Part shown: piece by piece, positions 43,442 through 52,365 of the stretch
Layout of the letters: every line of letters starts with the position of its first letter
Numbering within the stretch: position 1 is the stretch's first letter
Origin: Pseudomonas fulva
Lineage (GTDB): Bacteria > Pseudomonadota > Gammaproteobacteria > Pseudomonadales > Pseudomonadaceae
Assembly: GCF_023517795.1 (NCBI RefSeq)
Contig: NZ_CP082928.1
Location: 1,612,001-1,676,000 of the forward strand
Direction of reading: 5' to 3'
Length of the DNA: 64,000 bases
Notes under the pieces: generated by a model
Databases searched by the model: none
Told to the model about the DNA's origin: nothing
What the model saw: the letters and a program-made list of their open reading frames with translations, nothing else
Program-made: the position numbers and the translations under genes

Positions 43442-43580
43442 CAGCCGGGCTAGGCACGCCTGGCCCGCGACGACTGCGTCACAAAAAAAACCAATGGTCA
43501 TAAATCCGGGACAGGTGGCCCGGCTTAGCCGAGCGGATTTGGCTAGGATGGTTGGCAAGCACTCTTTGCGAATCCCTCCC

Positions 43581-43805
43581 ATGAGCCACCGCGACAACAC
43601 GCAGCACTGGAGCCTGGAAAGCCTGACCAAGGCCTACCAGCAAGGCTATATGGCAGGGCTGGCCGGGCACCCCTCCGGCACCCTGCCCTTCGCTGACAGC
43701 ATGCCCGCTGCCGCCTGGGAAGCCGGCTGGGTCGACGGCGAAGGCCAGCGTCGGCTCAGCGCGGAAAAGCTCAGCCGCGCGCCTGACACCAAGAAACGCG
43801 CCTGA
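43581..43805 (+). CDS. Small Rmf/CrpP-like protein
   Basis: A 74-residue basic/polar protein whose centre (AYQQGYMAGLAGHP..WEAGWVDGEGQ) resembles ribosome modulation factor and CrpP proteins. RMF dimerises 70S ribosomes in stationary phase; CrpP was reported to affect ciprofloxacin resistance. Which role applies is unclear. The ATG at 43581 is the most conserved start; there is no strong ribosome site. It lies 139 bp after gshA. Confidence 0.75.
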   Translation: MSHRDNTQHWSLESLTKAYQQGYMAGLAGHPSGTLPFADSMPAAAWEAGWVDGEGQRRLSAEKLSRAPDTKKRA

Positions 43806-43921
43806 CACCGACACGCAGCTGAAATCTGTGCGCCCTCGCTCGACCATCCGGCAGCGCCACTGGCCAGTCAGCCCGGCAACGTGCAAAATGCTTAACTCGC
43901 TTAACTGAAGAAGCCCTCTCC

Positions 43922-44401
43922 ATGAGCAACGCCTCCAGCCAGATGGACACCACGCCCCAGGCCACCCCCGGAGGCGCTGCCCTGCCCGACAGCTGGCTGG
44001 ACACCCTGGTGGGCTATGCGTTGCGCCGTGCCCAGCTGAAAGTGTTCCAGCATCTGGTCGGCAACCTGGCCGAGCACGACCTGCGCCCGGCGCAGTTCAC
44101 CGCCATGGTGATCATCGAGAACGAGCCGGGGCTGATGCAGGCCGACCTGGCGCGCCAGCTGGCCATCGAGCCCCCGCAACTGGTGCCGCTGCTCAACAAG
44201 CTGGAAAGCCGCGGCCTGGCCCAGCGCGTACGTGGCGTGCAGGACAAGCGCGCCTATGGCGTGTTTCTCACCAAGGCCGGGATCGCCCTGCTCGGCCAGC
44301 TCAAGGCCATTGCCGTGGCCAGCGATGAAGAAGCCACTGCAGGCCTCGACGAGGATGAGCGTGCGCAGTTGTTGCGGTTGCTGCACAAGGTCAACGGTTA
44401 A
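43922..44401 (+). CDS. MarR-family transcriptional regulator
   Basis: A 159-residue winged-helix regulator with the MarR core: RPAQFTAMVIIENEPGLMQA, DLARQLAIEPPQLVPLLNKL (recognition helix) and RGLAQRVRGVQDKRAYGVFL. It is convergent with the acyl-CoA dehydrogenase gene that ends the ferulate operon. Hydroxycinnamate operons are typically controlled by MarR repressors (FerR, CouR) whose ligand is the CoA thioester, so this is a plausible FerR-like regulator, but its position at the far end is unlike P. putida. The link is inferred. Confidence 0.88.
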   Translation: MSNASSQMDTTPQATPGGAALPDSWLDTLVGYALRRAQLKVFQHLVGNLAEHDLRPAQFTAMVIIENEPGLMQADLARQLAIEPPQLVPLLNKLESRGLAQRVRGVQDKRAYGVFLTKAGIALLGQLKAIAVASDEEATAGLDEDERAQLLRLLHKVNG

Positions 44402-44416
44402 GCGCTATCGAATTAG

Positions 44417-44430
44417 TGGGCTAAAGCCCA
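44417..44430 (+). repeat. Short hairpin TGGGCT/AGCCCA
   Basis: A 6-bp perfect stem with 2-nt spacer, just after the MarR stop; a similar one is at 59021-59038 after vanB. It may mark transcript ends; no T tract. Confidence 0.55.
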
Positions 44431-44460
44431 GCCTACAGATCGGCCGCGCCTCGATTAACT

Positions 44461-44508
44461 GTGGGAGCGCGCCATGCGTGCGAAATCGCGGGCATGGCCC
44501 GCTCCCAC
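44461..44508 (+). repeat. REP-like palindrome, copy 2
   Basis: A 48-bp imperfect palindrome GTGGGAGCGCGCCATGC..GCATGGCCCGCTCCCAC between the convergent MarR and acyl-CoA dehydrogenase genes. Confidence 0.85.
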
Positions 44509-44570
44509 AGGTATTGCACCAATTATTCACTATCGCTGTTTTCCCAACCTAAAATTCTGGGAATCTGCAG

Positions 44571-46328
44571 TCAGCAGGCTGCATTAGTTAAGAACCCCAA
44601 CGGCGCCCGAGCGGCCTCGATCCGGGCGATGCGCAAATCGCTTTCCGGCATTAGATAGCTGAAGAAGAACGCCGCGCCATCGAGCTTCTCCTGATACCAG
44701 GGATCATCCGCCAGCAGCGCACTTGCCAGGCGCGCCGAACGCGCCCAGGCGTAGGCCAGCAGCGCCCAGCCGAGCAGGTGCAGAAAATCCCCGGCGATGC
44801 GGTACGGGTATTCAGCGTCGCCCTCGGTTCGCTTGAAGATGCCCTTCACCAAGACACGCAACTTCGTGCACAGCCCACTCAGCTGTTCGGCATACGTGCC
44901 ACCCGCCGCCGCTTCCTGCTCGAACACCGCCAGCAACTCACCCAGAGCCACGCCGTTATCGCCAAGCACCTTGCGCAGCAACAGGTCGTTGGCCTGAATC
45001 TCGTTGCTGCCCTCGTAGATCATGGCGATACGGCTGTCGCGCAGGGTCTGCTCGATGGCGTACTCGCCGATATAGCCATAGCCGCCAAACACCTGCAGCG
45101 CCTCGCTGGCCAGCTGAAACCCCTGGTCGGTGAAGAACGCCTTGATCACCGGGGTCAGTAGCCCGGTCAGGCGACTGGCCTGCTGGCGCTCGACTTCGGA
45201 TGCGGCATGCTCGGCCTGATCGAGCAGATGCGCCCCCCAATAACCGATGACCCGCAGCCCCTGGCTGACGGTGCGCAAACGCAGCAACGCCAGACGCATG
45301 GCCGGGTGGTAGTGGATCGGGTCGGCAGGCGCTGCAGTGGCGCCTTCTGGCCGGCTGGGCGCGCGCATCTGCCGGCGCTCGCGAGCATAGTCCGCGGCGT
45401 TCTGCCAGGCTGCCTCGGCATGCCCCAAACCCTGCAGACCCACATGCAAACGCGCCGAGTTCATCATCACGAACAGCGCCGCCAGGCCGCGATTCGCCTC
45501 GCCGATCAACCAGCCCTGGGCGCCGTCGAAACTCAACGAGCAGGTGGCGCTGCCCTTGATGCCCATCTTGTGCTCGATACCGTCGCAGCGCACGGCATTG
45601 CGGCGGCCATCGTCCAGCCGCTTGGGTACCAGAAACAGGGAAATGCCGCGGGTACCCGCCGGCGCATCCGCCAGGCGCGCGAGCACCAGGTGCAGAATGT
45701 CCTCGGTGAGGTCGTGCTCGCCGCCGGAAATGAACAGCTTGCTGCCGGTGAGCTGGTAACTGCCGTCGGCCTGAGGCTCTGCGCGGCAACGCAGCAGGCC
45801 GACGTCGCTGCCGGCCTGGGGCTCGGTGAGGCACATGGTCGGCAGGCTTTCGCCGCTGACGATGGCCGGCAGGTAGCGCTCCCTGAGTGGCAGCGGGGCA
45901 TGGGCCTGCAGGCACAGGTAAGCGCCGTGGGCGATGCCGGTGTACATCGCCCAGGCGTGATTGCTGGCGTAGAGCATTTCCTGCAGCGCCGCGTCCAACA
46001 ACTGCGGCAAGCCCTGACCGCCTTGGGCGGGATCGCAGGCCAGCGCTGGCCAGCCGCCCTCCACGTAGGCCCGGTAAGCTGCGGCGAAGCCATCGGGCGT
46101 GGTCACGTCGCCGTCCTGCCAGCGGCAGCCGCGCCGATCGCCGCTGGCGTTGAGCGGCGCCAATACGCCAGCGCTGAAACGTGCCGCTTCCTCCAACACC
46201 TGCACCGCCAGCGGCAGGTCGAGGTCAGTGAACGCCGGCAGCTCTACCCAGGCAGCAGGCGCCTGTAACCAGTGTTCGAGGACGAAACGCATATCGCGCA
46301 GCGGCGCCTTGTATTGCCACATGGTCAA
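44571..46328 (-). CDS. Acyl-CoA dehydrogenase of the ferulate operon
   Basis: A 585-residue FAD acyl-CoA dehydrogenase with the fold signatures LTEPQAGSDVGLLRCRAEP, LFISGGEHDLTE and the catalytic Glu in MIYEGSNEIQANDL near residue 440. It is last in the ech-vdh-fcs-thiolase operon, as in P. putida. There it may support an alternative beta-oxidation-like route for hydroxycinnamoyl-CoA or act on related acyl groups; ferulate conversion itself does not need it. A 19-bp gap separates it from the thiolase gene. Confidence 0.92.
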   Translation of the reverse strand: MTMWQYKAPLRDMRFVLEHWLQAPAAWVELPAFTDLDLPLAVQVLEEAARFSAGVLAPLNASGDRRGCRWQDGDVTTPDGFAAAYRAYVEGGWPALACDPAQGGQGLPQLLDAALQEMLYASNHAWAMYTGIAHGAYLCLQAHAPLPLRERYLPAIVSGESLPTMCLTEPQAGSDVGLLRCRAEPQADGSYQLTGSKLFISGGEHDLTEDILHLVLARLADAPAGTRGISLFLVPKRLDDGRRNAVRCDGIEHKMGIKGSATCSLSFDGAQGWLIGEANRGLAALFVMMNSARLHVGLQGLGHAEAAWQNAADYARERRQMRAPSRPEGATAAPADPIHYHPAMRLALLRLRTVSQGLRVIGYWGAHLLDQAEHAASEVERQQASRLTGLLTPVIKAFFTDQGFQLASEALQVFGGYGYIGEYAIEQTLRDSRIAMIYEGSNEIQANDLLLRKVLGDNGVALGELLAVFEQEAAAGGTYAEQLSGLCTKLRVLVKGIFKRTEGDAEYPYRIAGDFLHLLGWALLAYAWARSARLASALLADDPWYQEKLDGAAFFFSYLMPESDLRIARIEAARAPLGFLTNAAC

Positions 46329-46347
46329 CCTCCCTGTAGAGCAAACC

Positions 46348-47586
46348 TCAGGCCTGGTAGCCCGGATTCTCGATCAGCAGCGCCATGCCCTGCCCGCCAC
46401 CGATGCAGGCCGCGGCGACGCCATAACGCCGATTGGCGTCGCGCAGTTGCCGCGCCAGGGTCATCACCAGGCGCAGGCCGGTAGCTGCCAGTGGGTGGCC
46501 GAGGGCGATGGAGCCGCCGCGTTGATTCAGGCGTGCCGGATCCAGCGCCAACGCCTGGCTGACCGCCAGCACCTGGGCGCCCTGGGCCTCGTTGATTTCC
46601 AGCAGGCCGATCTCATCGAGCCCCAGGCCGCTGCGTTGCAGCAGCAGTTGAATAGCTGGGGCGGGGCCGATGCCCATGATCTCCGGCGCCACGCCGACCA
46701 CACTGCAGGCGCGCAGCAGCGCCAGGGGCGAGCCGGTGCACTCGGACGCTCGCCCGAGCAGCGCTGCTGCCGCGCCATCGACCACTGCGCAGCTGTTGCC
46801 GGCGGTCTGCACGCCGTCTGGGTGAATGGCGTTCAGGCGCGCCAGCGCCTCGGCATCGGTGGGCCGCGGGTGGCTGTCCTGCGCTACCTCGGCAACCCGC
46901 CTGGGCAGCTCGATGCCGCGGGCCTGGTAGCCGTCCAGCTCGAAACGTTCATTGCCGACGGCAACGATCTCCCCGGCCAGCCAGCCGCTGTCGCGGGCCT
47001 GCAGGGCGCGCTGGTGGCTGCCAAGGGCATAGGCGTCCACCTGCTCGCGGCTAATCCCGTATTCACGGGCCAGGCGCTCGGCAGTGGCGATCATGTCCAC
47101 CCCCGGCGCCGGATCCAGCAGCGCTTCCCAGAGAAAATCCCTGAAGCCGACCGGCGCACCGAGACGAAAGCCGCCGCGGTGCTCGTAGCTGGCAATCGGA
47201 TTGCGCGACATCGATTCGCTGCCCACGCACAGCGCCAGCTGCCCGCCCGTCTGCAGATGCATGGCGCCCTGGCGCAGCAACTCCAGGCCGGTGCCGCAGA
47301 TGCGCTGCACCGCCAGCGCCGGCACCTGCTGCGGCACGCCGCTGTACAGGCCGATATGCCGCGGCAGCAGGTAGGCGTCGAAACTGGCCTGGGCCATGGA
47401 GCCGGCCAGCACGCTGTCCACCGCCATCGGGTCGAGCCCGGCGCGGGCCAGCACGGCGCGGCCGACCTTGATGCCCAGGTCGATGGGCGAGACCTGGGCC
47501 AGCGGCCCGTTCAGATCACTCCAGGGCGTGCGCAGTGCCTCGATGATCGCCACATCCTCGAAGCGGCTGTACTGACCGCCCCTCAC
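46348..47586 (-). CDS. aat: Beta-ketothiolase / acetyl-CoA acetyltransferase of the ferulate operon
   Basis: A 412-residue thiolase: nucleophilic Cys in QRICGTGLELL near residue 91, His in GGSIALGHPLAATGLRLVM and the C-terminal Cys in AACIGGGQGMALL. The start is GTG at 47586, overlapping the feruloyl-CoA synthetase stop by 4 bp (GTGA), giving translational coupling. In Pseudomonas ferulate loci this gene is called aat; it is dispensable for vanillin formation there. Confidence 0.9.
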   Translation of the reverse strand: MRGGQYSRFEDVAIIEALRTPWSDLNGPLAQVSPIDLGIKVGRAVLARAGLDPMAVDSVLAGSMAQASFDAYLLPRHIGLYSGVPQQVPALAVQRICGTGLELLRQGAMHLQTGGQLALCVGSESMSRNPIASYEHRGGFRLGAPVGFRDFLWEALLDPAPGVDMIATAERLAREYGISREQVDAYALGSHQRALQARDSGWLAGEIVAVGNERFELDGYQARGIELPRRVAEVAQDSHPRPTDAEALARLNAIHPDGVQTAGNSCAVVDGAAAALLGRASECTGSPLALLRACSVVGVAPEIMGIGPAPAIQLLLQRSGLGLDEIGLLEINEAQGAQVLAVSQALALDPARLNQRGGSIALGHPLAATGLRLVMTLARQLRDANRRYGVAAACIGGGQGMALLIENPGYQA

Positions 47587-49439
47587 GGGTTTTTCTCGGC
47601 GCGCAGGATCGACTCGTCACGGCCGCGGTACAGCGCCTCGACCTGCTCGGCGCGCCACTGCAGCACCGCACGCTGGTTGATCGAACCCTTGTCGGTGATC
47701 TCGCCGCGGTCGATGGACGGCGCCTGACTCATCAGGGCGATCCATTCCAGCCGTGTGGCATTGCCGGTAGCTTCGCGATTGAGGCGCTGCAGCCAGTCGG
47801 CGAACCAGCCCCGTACCGGCGCGCTGGCCAGTACCTCGGCGTCGCTGGCGTCCGCCGCCAGGCCGGCCAGTTGCCGGCATTCGTAAAGACGCGGGAACAC
47901 CAGCAAGCCCAGGCATTCACGATCCGGCGCGGCGACCACCACGTCCTGCACGTAGGGCGAGCCTTCGAGCACCGCGCGATTGCGCAGCGGGCCGACGCTG
48001 ACGAACACCCCGGACGACAGCTTGAAGTCCTCGGCGATGCGCCCATCGAACATCAGGCCCAGCTGCGGATCGCTGGCATCGGCCAGCTTGAGCGCATCAC
48101 CGGAGCAGTAGAAGCCGTCCTCGTCGAACACCTCGGCGGTCTGCTGCTCGGCACGCCAGTAGCCAGGCATGATGTGCGGCCCGCGAAAGCGCCCTTCCAG
48201 CTTGCCGTCGACCGGTACCAGGCGCACTTCGCAACCCGGCGCCGGCAGGCCGACGTAGCCGGCCATGGACAGCGGCCCGGTGGTGAAGGTGCAGGACGGC
48301 GATGCCTCGGTCATGCCCAGCCCGGCCATCATGCGGATGCGCTCGCCACAATGCTGCTCGGCGATGCGGTCGAGGCGATCCCAGATACTCTGCGACAGCC
48401 CGGCGGCGGCGAAGAAGAACAGCTTGATGCGCGCGAAGAAGCTTGCGCGCAGCGTCGCGTCCTGCTCCAGGGCGTTGACCAGTTCCTCCCAGCCCTTGGG
48501 CACGGTCAGGTAGGCGGTCGGCGAAATCTCGCGCAGGTTGCGCAGGGTCTCGGCCATGCCCTGGGGCGTCGGCTTGCCGTCGTCGAGGTAGAAGGTGCCA
48601 CCGTTGTACAGCACGATGCCCAGGTTGTGGCTGCCGCCAAAGGTGTGGTTCCACGGCAGCCAGTCGACCAGCACCGGCGGCTCTTCGCCGAATACCGGGA
48701 AGGTCTGCAGCAGCATCTGCTGGTTGGCGCAGAGCATGCGCTGGGTGGTGATCACCGCCTTGGGCAGCTTGGTCGAGCCGGAGGTGAACAGGAACTTGGC
48801 GATGGTATCGGGGCCGGTGGCGGCGAAGGCGGCTTGCGCCTCGGCGCCACCGGGCTCTGCCAGCAGGCTGGCGAAATCGAGGTTGCGCCGGCCCGCCACT
48901 TCACCGTGCACGGTGATTACCGGCACCTCGGCGGCCATCACGGCGTCGATGGCGCGCTGGTAGGGCGCGGCGTTGTCGACGAACAGCAGGCCAGGCTGCA
49001 GCAAGTCGCAGACATGGCGCAGCTTGGCGTGATCCTGGGAGAGCAGCGAATAGGCCGGCGATACCGGGCAGTAGGGAATGCCTGCGTACAGGGCGCCAAG
49101 GGCCATCTGCAGGTGCGGCAGGCCGTTGCCGGAAAGAATCGCCAGGGGCCGCTCGGCGCTCAGGCCGAAGCCGAGCAGGCGTTGGGCGATGGCCCGCACC
49201 GCCTCGAGCATCTGAGCATAACTGGTGTGCTGCCACTCGCCGTTCTCGCCGCGCACGGCCAGGAAGGTCTGCTGCCCACGCACCTCGGCCCAGTGCACCA
49301 GGCGATCGAGCAAGCGCTCGGGCAATGGCGCCAGCGGTTCCAGCGAGCGCATGTGCAACACGCCCTGACGTTCGCTGACCTCAACGGCCGGGCGGCCGAT
49401 GGACACCTGGCGATAACGCGGTCCGGTATCGGAGTTCAC
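47583..49439 (-). CDS. fcs: Feruloyl-CoA synthetase
   Basis: A 618-residue AMP-forming acyl-CoA synthetase. The AMP-binding core FLFTSGSTKLPKAVITTQRM near residue 215, LGMTEASPSCTFTTGP and CSGDALKLAD are present. It activates ferulate, coumarate or caffeate with CoA and ATP, feeding the Ech hydratase/lyase. Neighbours ech and vdh on the same strand make the assignment firm. ATG 49439 gives MNSDTGPRYRQVSIGRP. Confidence 0.93.
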   Translation of the reverse strand: MNSDTGPRYRQVSIGRPAVEVSERQGVLHMRSLEPLAPLPERLLDRLVHWAEVRGQQTFLAVRGENGEWQHTSYAQMLEAVRAIAQRLLGFGLSAERPLAILSGNGLPHLQMALGALYAGIPYCPVSPAYSLLSQDHAKLRHVCDLLQPGLLFVDNAAPYQRAIDAVMAAEVPVITVHGEVAGRRNLDFASLLAEPGGAEAQAAFAATGPDTIAKFLFTSGSTKLPKAVITTQRMLCANQQMLLQTFPVFGEEPPVLVDWLPWNHTFGGSHNLGIVLYNGGTFYLDDGKPTPQGMAETLRNLREISPTAYLTVPKGWEELVNALEQDATLRASFFARIKLFFFAAAGLSQSIWDRLDRIAEQHCGERIRMMAGLGMTEASPSCTFTTGPLSMAGYVGLPAPGCEVRLVPVDGKLEGRFRGPHIMPGYWRAEQQTAEVFDEDGFYCSGDALKLADASDPQLGLMFDGRIAEDFKLSSGVFVSVGPLRNRAVLEGSPYVQDVVVAAPDRECLGLLVFPRLYECRQLAGLAADASDAEVLASAPVRGWFADWLQRLNREATGNATRLEWIALMSQAPSIDRGEITDKGSINQRAVLQWRAEQVEALYRGRDESILRAEKNP

Positions 49440-49550
49440 TTTGCTTCTCCACGCGGGCGACTCGGGTCGCCACTATTGTTCTTGTCGAGGCGCCGTGATC
49501 GCCCCTTGCAAGAGGCGACCGGCACACGCAGGAATGCAGCAATGGTTTGA

Positions 49551-50999
49551 CTAGATCGGGTAGTGCCGCAGGCCGTTCTGCAGGGTCACCCAGCGCAACT
49601 GGGTGAACTGCTCGATGGCCGACTTGCCGCCGAAACTGCCGTAACCACTGGCCTTGACGCCGCCGAACGGCATCTGCGCCTCGTCGTGTACGGTCGGCCC
49701 GTTGATATGGCAGATGCCCGACTCGACCCGCTGGGCCAGGGCCAGCGCTCGCGTGGTATCGCGGCTGAAGATCGCCGCCGACAGGCCGAACTCGGAGTCG
49801 TTGGCCAGGCGCAGCAGTTCTTCGTCACCGCTACCGCGCAGCACCACGGCCACCGGCCCGAAGGACTCCTCGGCGTACAGGCGCATGGCCGGGGTGACGT
49901 TGTCGAGCAGGGTCGCCTGCATGATGCTGCCTTCGACCTGACCACCGGCGACCAGCCGCGCGCCCTTGCCGACGGCGTCGTCGACCAGGGCCCTGATGCG
50001 CTCGCCCGCCGAGGTGTCGACCAGCGAGCCGAGCACCGAGGCGCTGTCGGCCGGGTTGCCGGCGCGCAGGGTGGCGATCTTCGCCGCCAGCTTGGCGACG
50101 AAGGCATCGGCCACTTTGCTGTCGACCACCAGGCGCTCGGTGGACATGCAGATCTGCCCCTGGTTGAAGTAGGCACCGAAGGCCGCGGCTTCGACGGCGG
50201 CGTCCAGGTCGGCATCGTCGAGCACCAGCAGCGGCGCCTTGCCGCCAAGTTCCAGCAGCGCCGGCTTGAGATGGCGGGCCGACAGTTCGCCGACGATGCG
50301 CCCGACCTTGGTCGAGCCGGTGAAGTTGACCCGCCGTACCGCCGGGTTGGCGATCAGCCGCTCGACGATCGCCGCCGCGTCGGCCGGGGCGTTGCTGATC
50401 ACGTTGACCACGCCGTCACCCAGGCCGGCATCCTGCAGCACCTGGCCGATCAGCCGGTGTACCGCGGGGCTCAGCTCGGACGCCTTGAGCACCACGGTGT
50501 TGCCACAGGCCAGCGGCATGGCGATGGCGCGGGTGGCGAGAATCACCGGGGCGTTCCATGGCGCGATGCCGAGCACCACGCCGCAGGGCTGACGCAGCGC
50601 CATGGCGAAGCTGCCGGGCACGTCGGAGGGAATCACCTCGCCATGGATCTGGGTGGTCAGCGAGGCCGCCTCGCGCAGCATGTTGGACGCCAGGTGCACG
50701 TTGAAGCCGTACCAGTTGGCCATCGCCCCGGTTTCCCCGGCAGCGGCAATGAATTCGTCGGCGCGTGCCTGCATCTCCCCGGCAGCCTTGAGCAGGCGCG
50801 TGCGCCGCTCGTTGGGCGCCAGCGCGGCCCAGGCGGGAAACGCGGCCTGGGCGGCGGCCACTGCGGCATCGGCATCCTCCAGGGTGGCCGCGGCGACCCG
50901 CGACACCACCTCGCCGGTCACCGGGTTACAACGTTCGAAGGTGCGTTCGTCCCGGGACGGGCACGAGCGGCCACCAATCAGCAGGGGCACGTCCAGCAT
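49551..50999 (-). CDS. vdh: Vanillin dehydrogenase
   Basis: A 482-residue aldehyde dehydrogenase that oxidises vanillin (and 4-hydroxybenzaldehyde) to the acid with NAD(P). Signatures: GIAPWNAPVILATRAIAMPL, NFTGSTKVGRIVGEL, catalytic Glu in LELGGKAPLLVLDD near 255 and catalytic Cys in GQICMSTERLVVD near 288. It lies between ech and fcs, the order seen in P. putida. Confidence 0.94.
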   Translation of the reverse strand: MLDVPLLIGGRSCPSRDERTFERCNPVTGEVVSRVAAATLEDADAAVAAAQAAFPAWAALAPNERRTRLLKAAGEMQARADEFIAAAGETGAMANWYGFNVHLASNMLREAASLTTQIHGEVIPSDVPGSFAMALRQPCGVVLGIAPWNAPVILATRAIAMPLACGNTVVLKASELSPAVHRLIGQVLQDAGLGDGVVNVISNAPADAAAIVERLIANPAVRRVNFTGSTKVGRIVGELSARHLKPALLELGGKAPLLVLDDADLDAAVEAAAFGAYFNQGQICMSTERLVVDSKVADAFVAKLAAKIATLRAGNPADSASVLGSLVDTSAGERIRALVDDAVGKGARLVAGGQVEGSIMQATLLDNVTPAMRLYAEESFGPVAVVLRGSGDEELLRLANDSEFGLSAAIFSRDTTRALALAQRVESGICHINGPTVHDEAQMPFGGVKASGYGSFGGKSAIEQFTQLRWVTLQNGLRHYPI

Positions 51000-51076
51000 G
51001 GTGATTCCTCATTGTTGTCGTTGTAGGAAACGCTCGCGACGCCCTGGCGGACGCCGCGCAATGCAAGGCCAGGCGA

Positions 51077-51907
51077 TCAGCGCTTGTAGGCCTGCAGACC
51101 GGGCTTGATGGTCTTGTCGTCGAGGAACTGCTTCATGCCCTGCTCGCGACCGCCCTCTTCGTCGAGCAGGCGCGACTGGTCGAGCTTGGCGTACAGGTAA
51201 TCCTCGTTCTGCTCCCAGGTCAGCTCGCGGCAACGCTTGAAGCCATGCTTGGCGGCACGCAGCACCACCGGGTTCTTTTCCAGCAGGTTGCGCGCCAGTT
51301 CCAGGGTGGTTTCGCGCAGCTGCGCCAGGGGCACGCTTTCGTTGACCAGGCCCATCTCGGCGGCTTTCTTACCGTCGAAGGTCTTGCCGGTCATGATGTA
51401 GTACAGCGACTGGCGGTGGCCCACGGTGTCGGCCATGGCCTTGCTGACCAGGTTGCCCGGCGGGATGCCCCAGTTGATTTCGGAGAGGCCGAAGGTGGCT
51501 TCGTCGGCGCAGATCGCCAGGTCGCAGGCCACCAGCGGGCTGAAGCCGCCGCCGAAGCACCAGCCGTTGACCATGGCGATGGTCGGCTTGGCGTACATGC
51601 GCAGCAGTTTCCACTGCCATTGCGAGGCTTCACGGCGGATCTTCTCCTGGAGAATCTCCGGGCCGGCATCCACCTCGCGGAAGTATTCCTTGAGGTCCAT
51701 GCCCGCGGTCCACGACTCGCCAGCACCGGTCAGCACCAGTACGCGGGCCTCGGCGTCCTGCTCCAGCACCTCGAGGATCTCGACCATCTCGCGGTTGAGG
51801 GTCGGGCTCATGGCATTGCGTTTTTCCGGACGGTTGAGGGTGACCCAGGCGATGCCTTCTTCGACATCGACCTTGACGGTTTGCCAGCGGCCTTCGTACT
51901 TGCTCAT
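51077..51907 (-). CDS. ech: p-Hydroxycinnamoyl-CoA hydratase/lyase
   Basis: A 276-residue crotonase-fold enzyme that hydrates feruloyl- or coumaroyl-CoA and splits it to vanillin or 4-hydroxybenzaldehyde plus acetyl-CoA. Family motifs: VTLNRPEKRNAMSPTLNREM, LVLTGAGESWTAGMDLKEYF, MVNGWCFGGGFSPLVACDLA and FGLSEINWGIPPGNLVSKAM. It is the first gene of the ferulate operon; the upstream region has a promoter-like sequence and an AT-rich palindrome. Confidence 0.95.
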   Translation of the reverse strand: MSKYEGRWQTVKVDVEEGIAWVTLNRPEKRNAMSPTLNREMVEILEVLEQDAEARVLVLTGAGESWTAGMDLKEYFREVDAGPEILQEKIRREASQWQWKLLRMYAKPTIAMVNGWCFGGGFSPLVACDLAICADEATFGLSEINWGIPPGNLVSKAMADTVGHRQSLYYIMTGKTFDGKKAAEMGLVNESVPLAQLRETTLELARNLLEKNPVVLRAAKHGFKRCRELTWEQNEDYLYAKLDQSRLLDEEGGREQGMKQFLDDKTIKPGLQAYKR

Positions 51908-51941
51908 GGGGTGTGCTCTTGTTTTGGTTGTCGATGAACAG

Positions 51942-51982
51942 AAGCTAATCCCGAAAAATAGTTATGTCAATTAATCATTAAT
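51942..51982 (-). promoter_or_regulatory. Candidate promoter and operator of the ferulate operon
   Basis: Minus strand TTGACA (51965-51970), 17-bp spacer, TAGCTT (51942-51947). A perfect 6-1-6 palindrome ATTAAT-C-ATTAAT at 51970-51982 touches the -35 and is a candidate site for a MarR-type repressor. The sequence is seen; the function is inferred. Confidence 0.5.
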
Positions 51983-52077
51983 CAAAATCACCATTCGTGC
52001 CGAATTCGGACATTCCGCCGCCAGCGCCATCGTTCGCGGGCGCGAAGAACCTCGAACAGTTCACGCCGCCGCTTCGC

Positions 52078-52095
52078 TATAGCCAAAGGCTTACA
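52078..52095 (+). promoter_or_regulatory. GacA-box-like upstream activating sequence
   Basis: TATAGC-CAAAGG-CTTACA. The right half matches the GacA box TGTAAG-N6-CTTACA exactly and the left half at three of six positions. Its centre is about 65 bp upstream of the inferred start of the small RNA, the spacing expected for rsm promoters. Confidence 0.65.
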
Positions 52096-52139
52096 CGACG
52101 GTGCGCTGGTTCGCTCTGGTGATGACCCCGGCCGCGCCG

Positions 52140-52145
52140 TAATCT
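52140..52145 (+). promoter_or_regulatory. -10 element of the Rsm-type RNA
   Basis: TAATCT, about 7 bp before the inferred transcript start. No clear -35, as is common for GacA-activated rsm promoters. Confidence 0.55.
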
Positions 52146-52151
52146 AGCCCC

Positions 52152-52263
52152 ATTCCTGCAGCACAGGACGTGCTCAGGGTCATGGATGACGTGACCATAG
52201 CTAGGATGGCAGCCGACAGGACGTTGGCATTGGTCAGTAAAAGCCCGCTTCGGCGGGTTTTTT
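52152..52263 (+). ncRNA. RsmX/RsmY-family RsmA-sequestering small RNA
   Basis: About 112 nt with four GGA motifs. Three sit clearly in hairpin loops: AGCAC-AGGAC-GTGCT (52160-52174), GTCA-TGGA-TGAC (52179-52190) and GCCGAC-AGGAC-GTTGGC (52212-52228). One (AGGAT, 52203-52207) has a weak stem. A terminator ends the RNA. RsmX, RsmY and RsmZ RNAs bind RsmA/RsmE through such loops and relieve translational repression; they are induced by GacA, and a GacA-box-like site lies upstream. The 5' end is inferred from the -10. Which paralogue it is cannot be told from sequence; no protein-coding frame competes. Confidence 0.85.
52241..52263 (+). terminator. Intrinsic terminator of the Rsm-type RNA
   Basis: CCCGC-TTCG-GCGGG (52244-52257) with flanking A/T pairing and a six-T tail. 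Confidence 0.95.
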
Positions 52264-52365
52264 ATTGCCTGCGCAAAAGTGTGGCGGCGCACCGCCGGTT
52301 CAAGTTGCCGGCTGACACGCCCGCCGTTTGCCAGGCGCGCCAGCATGCTTACCGGCCCAGGGCCG

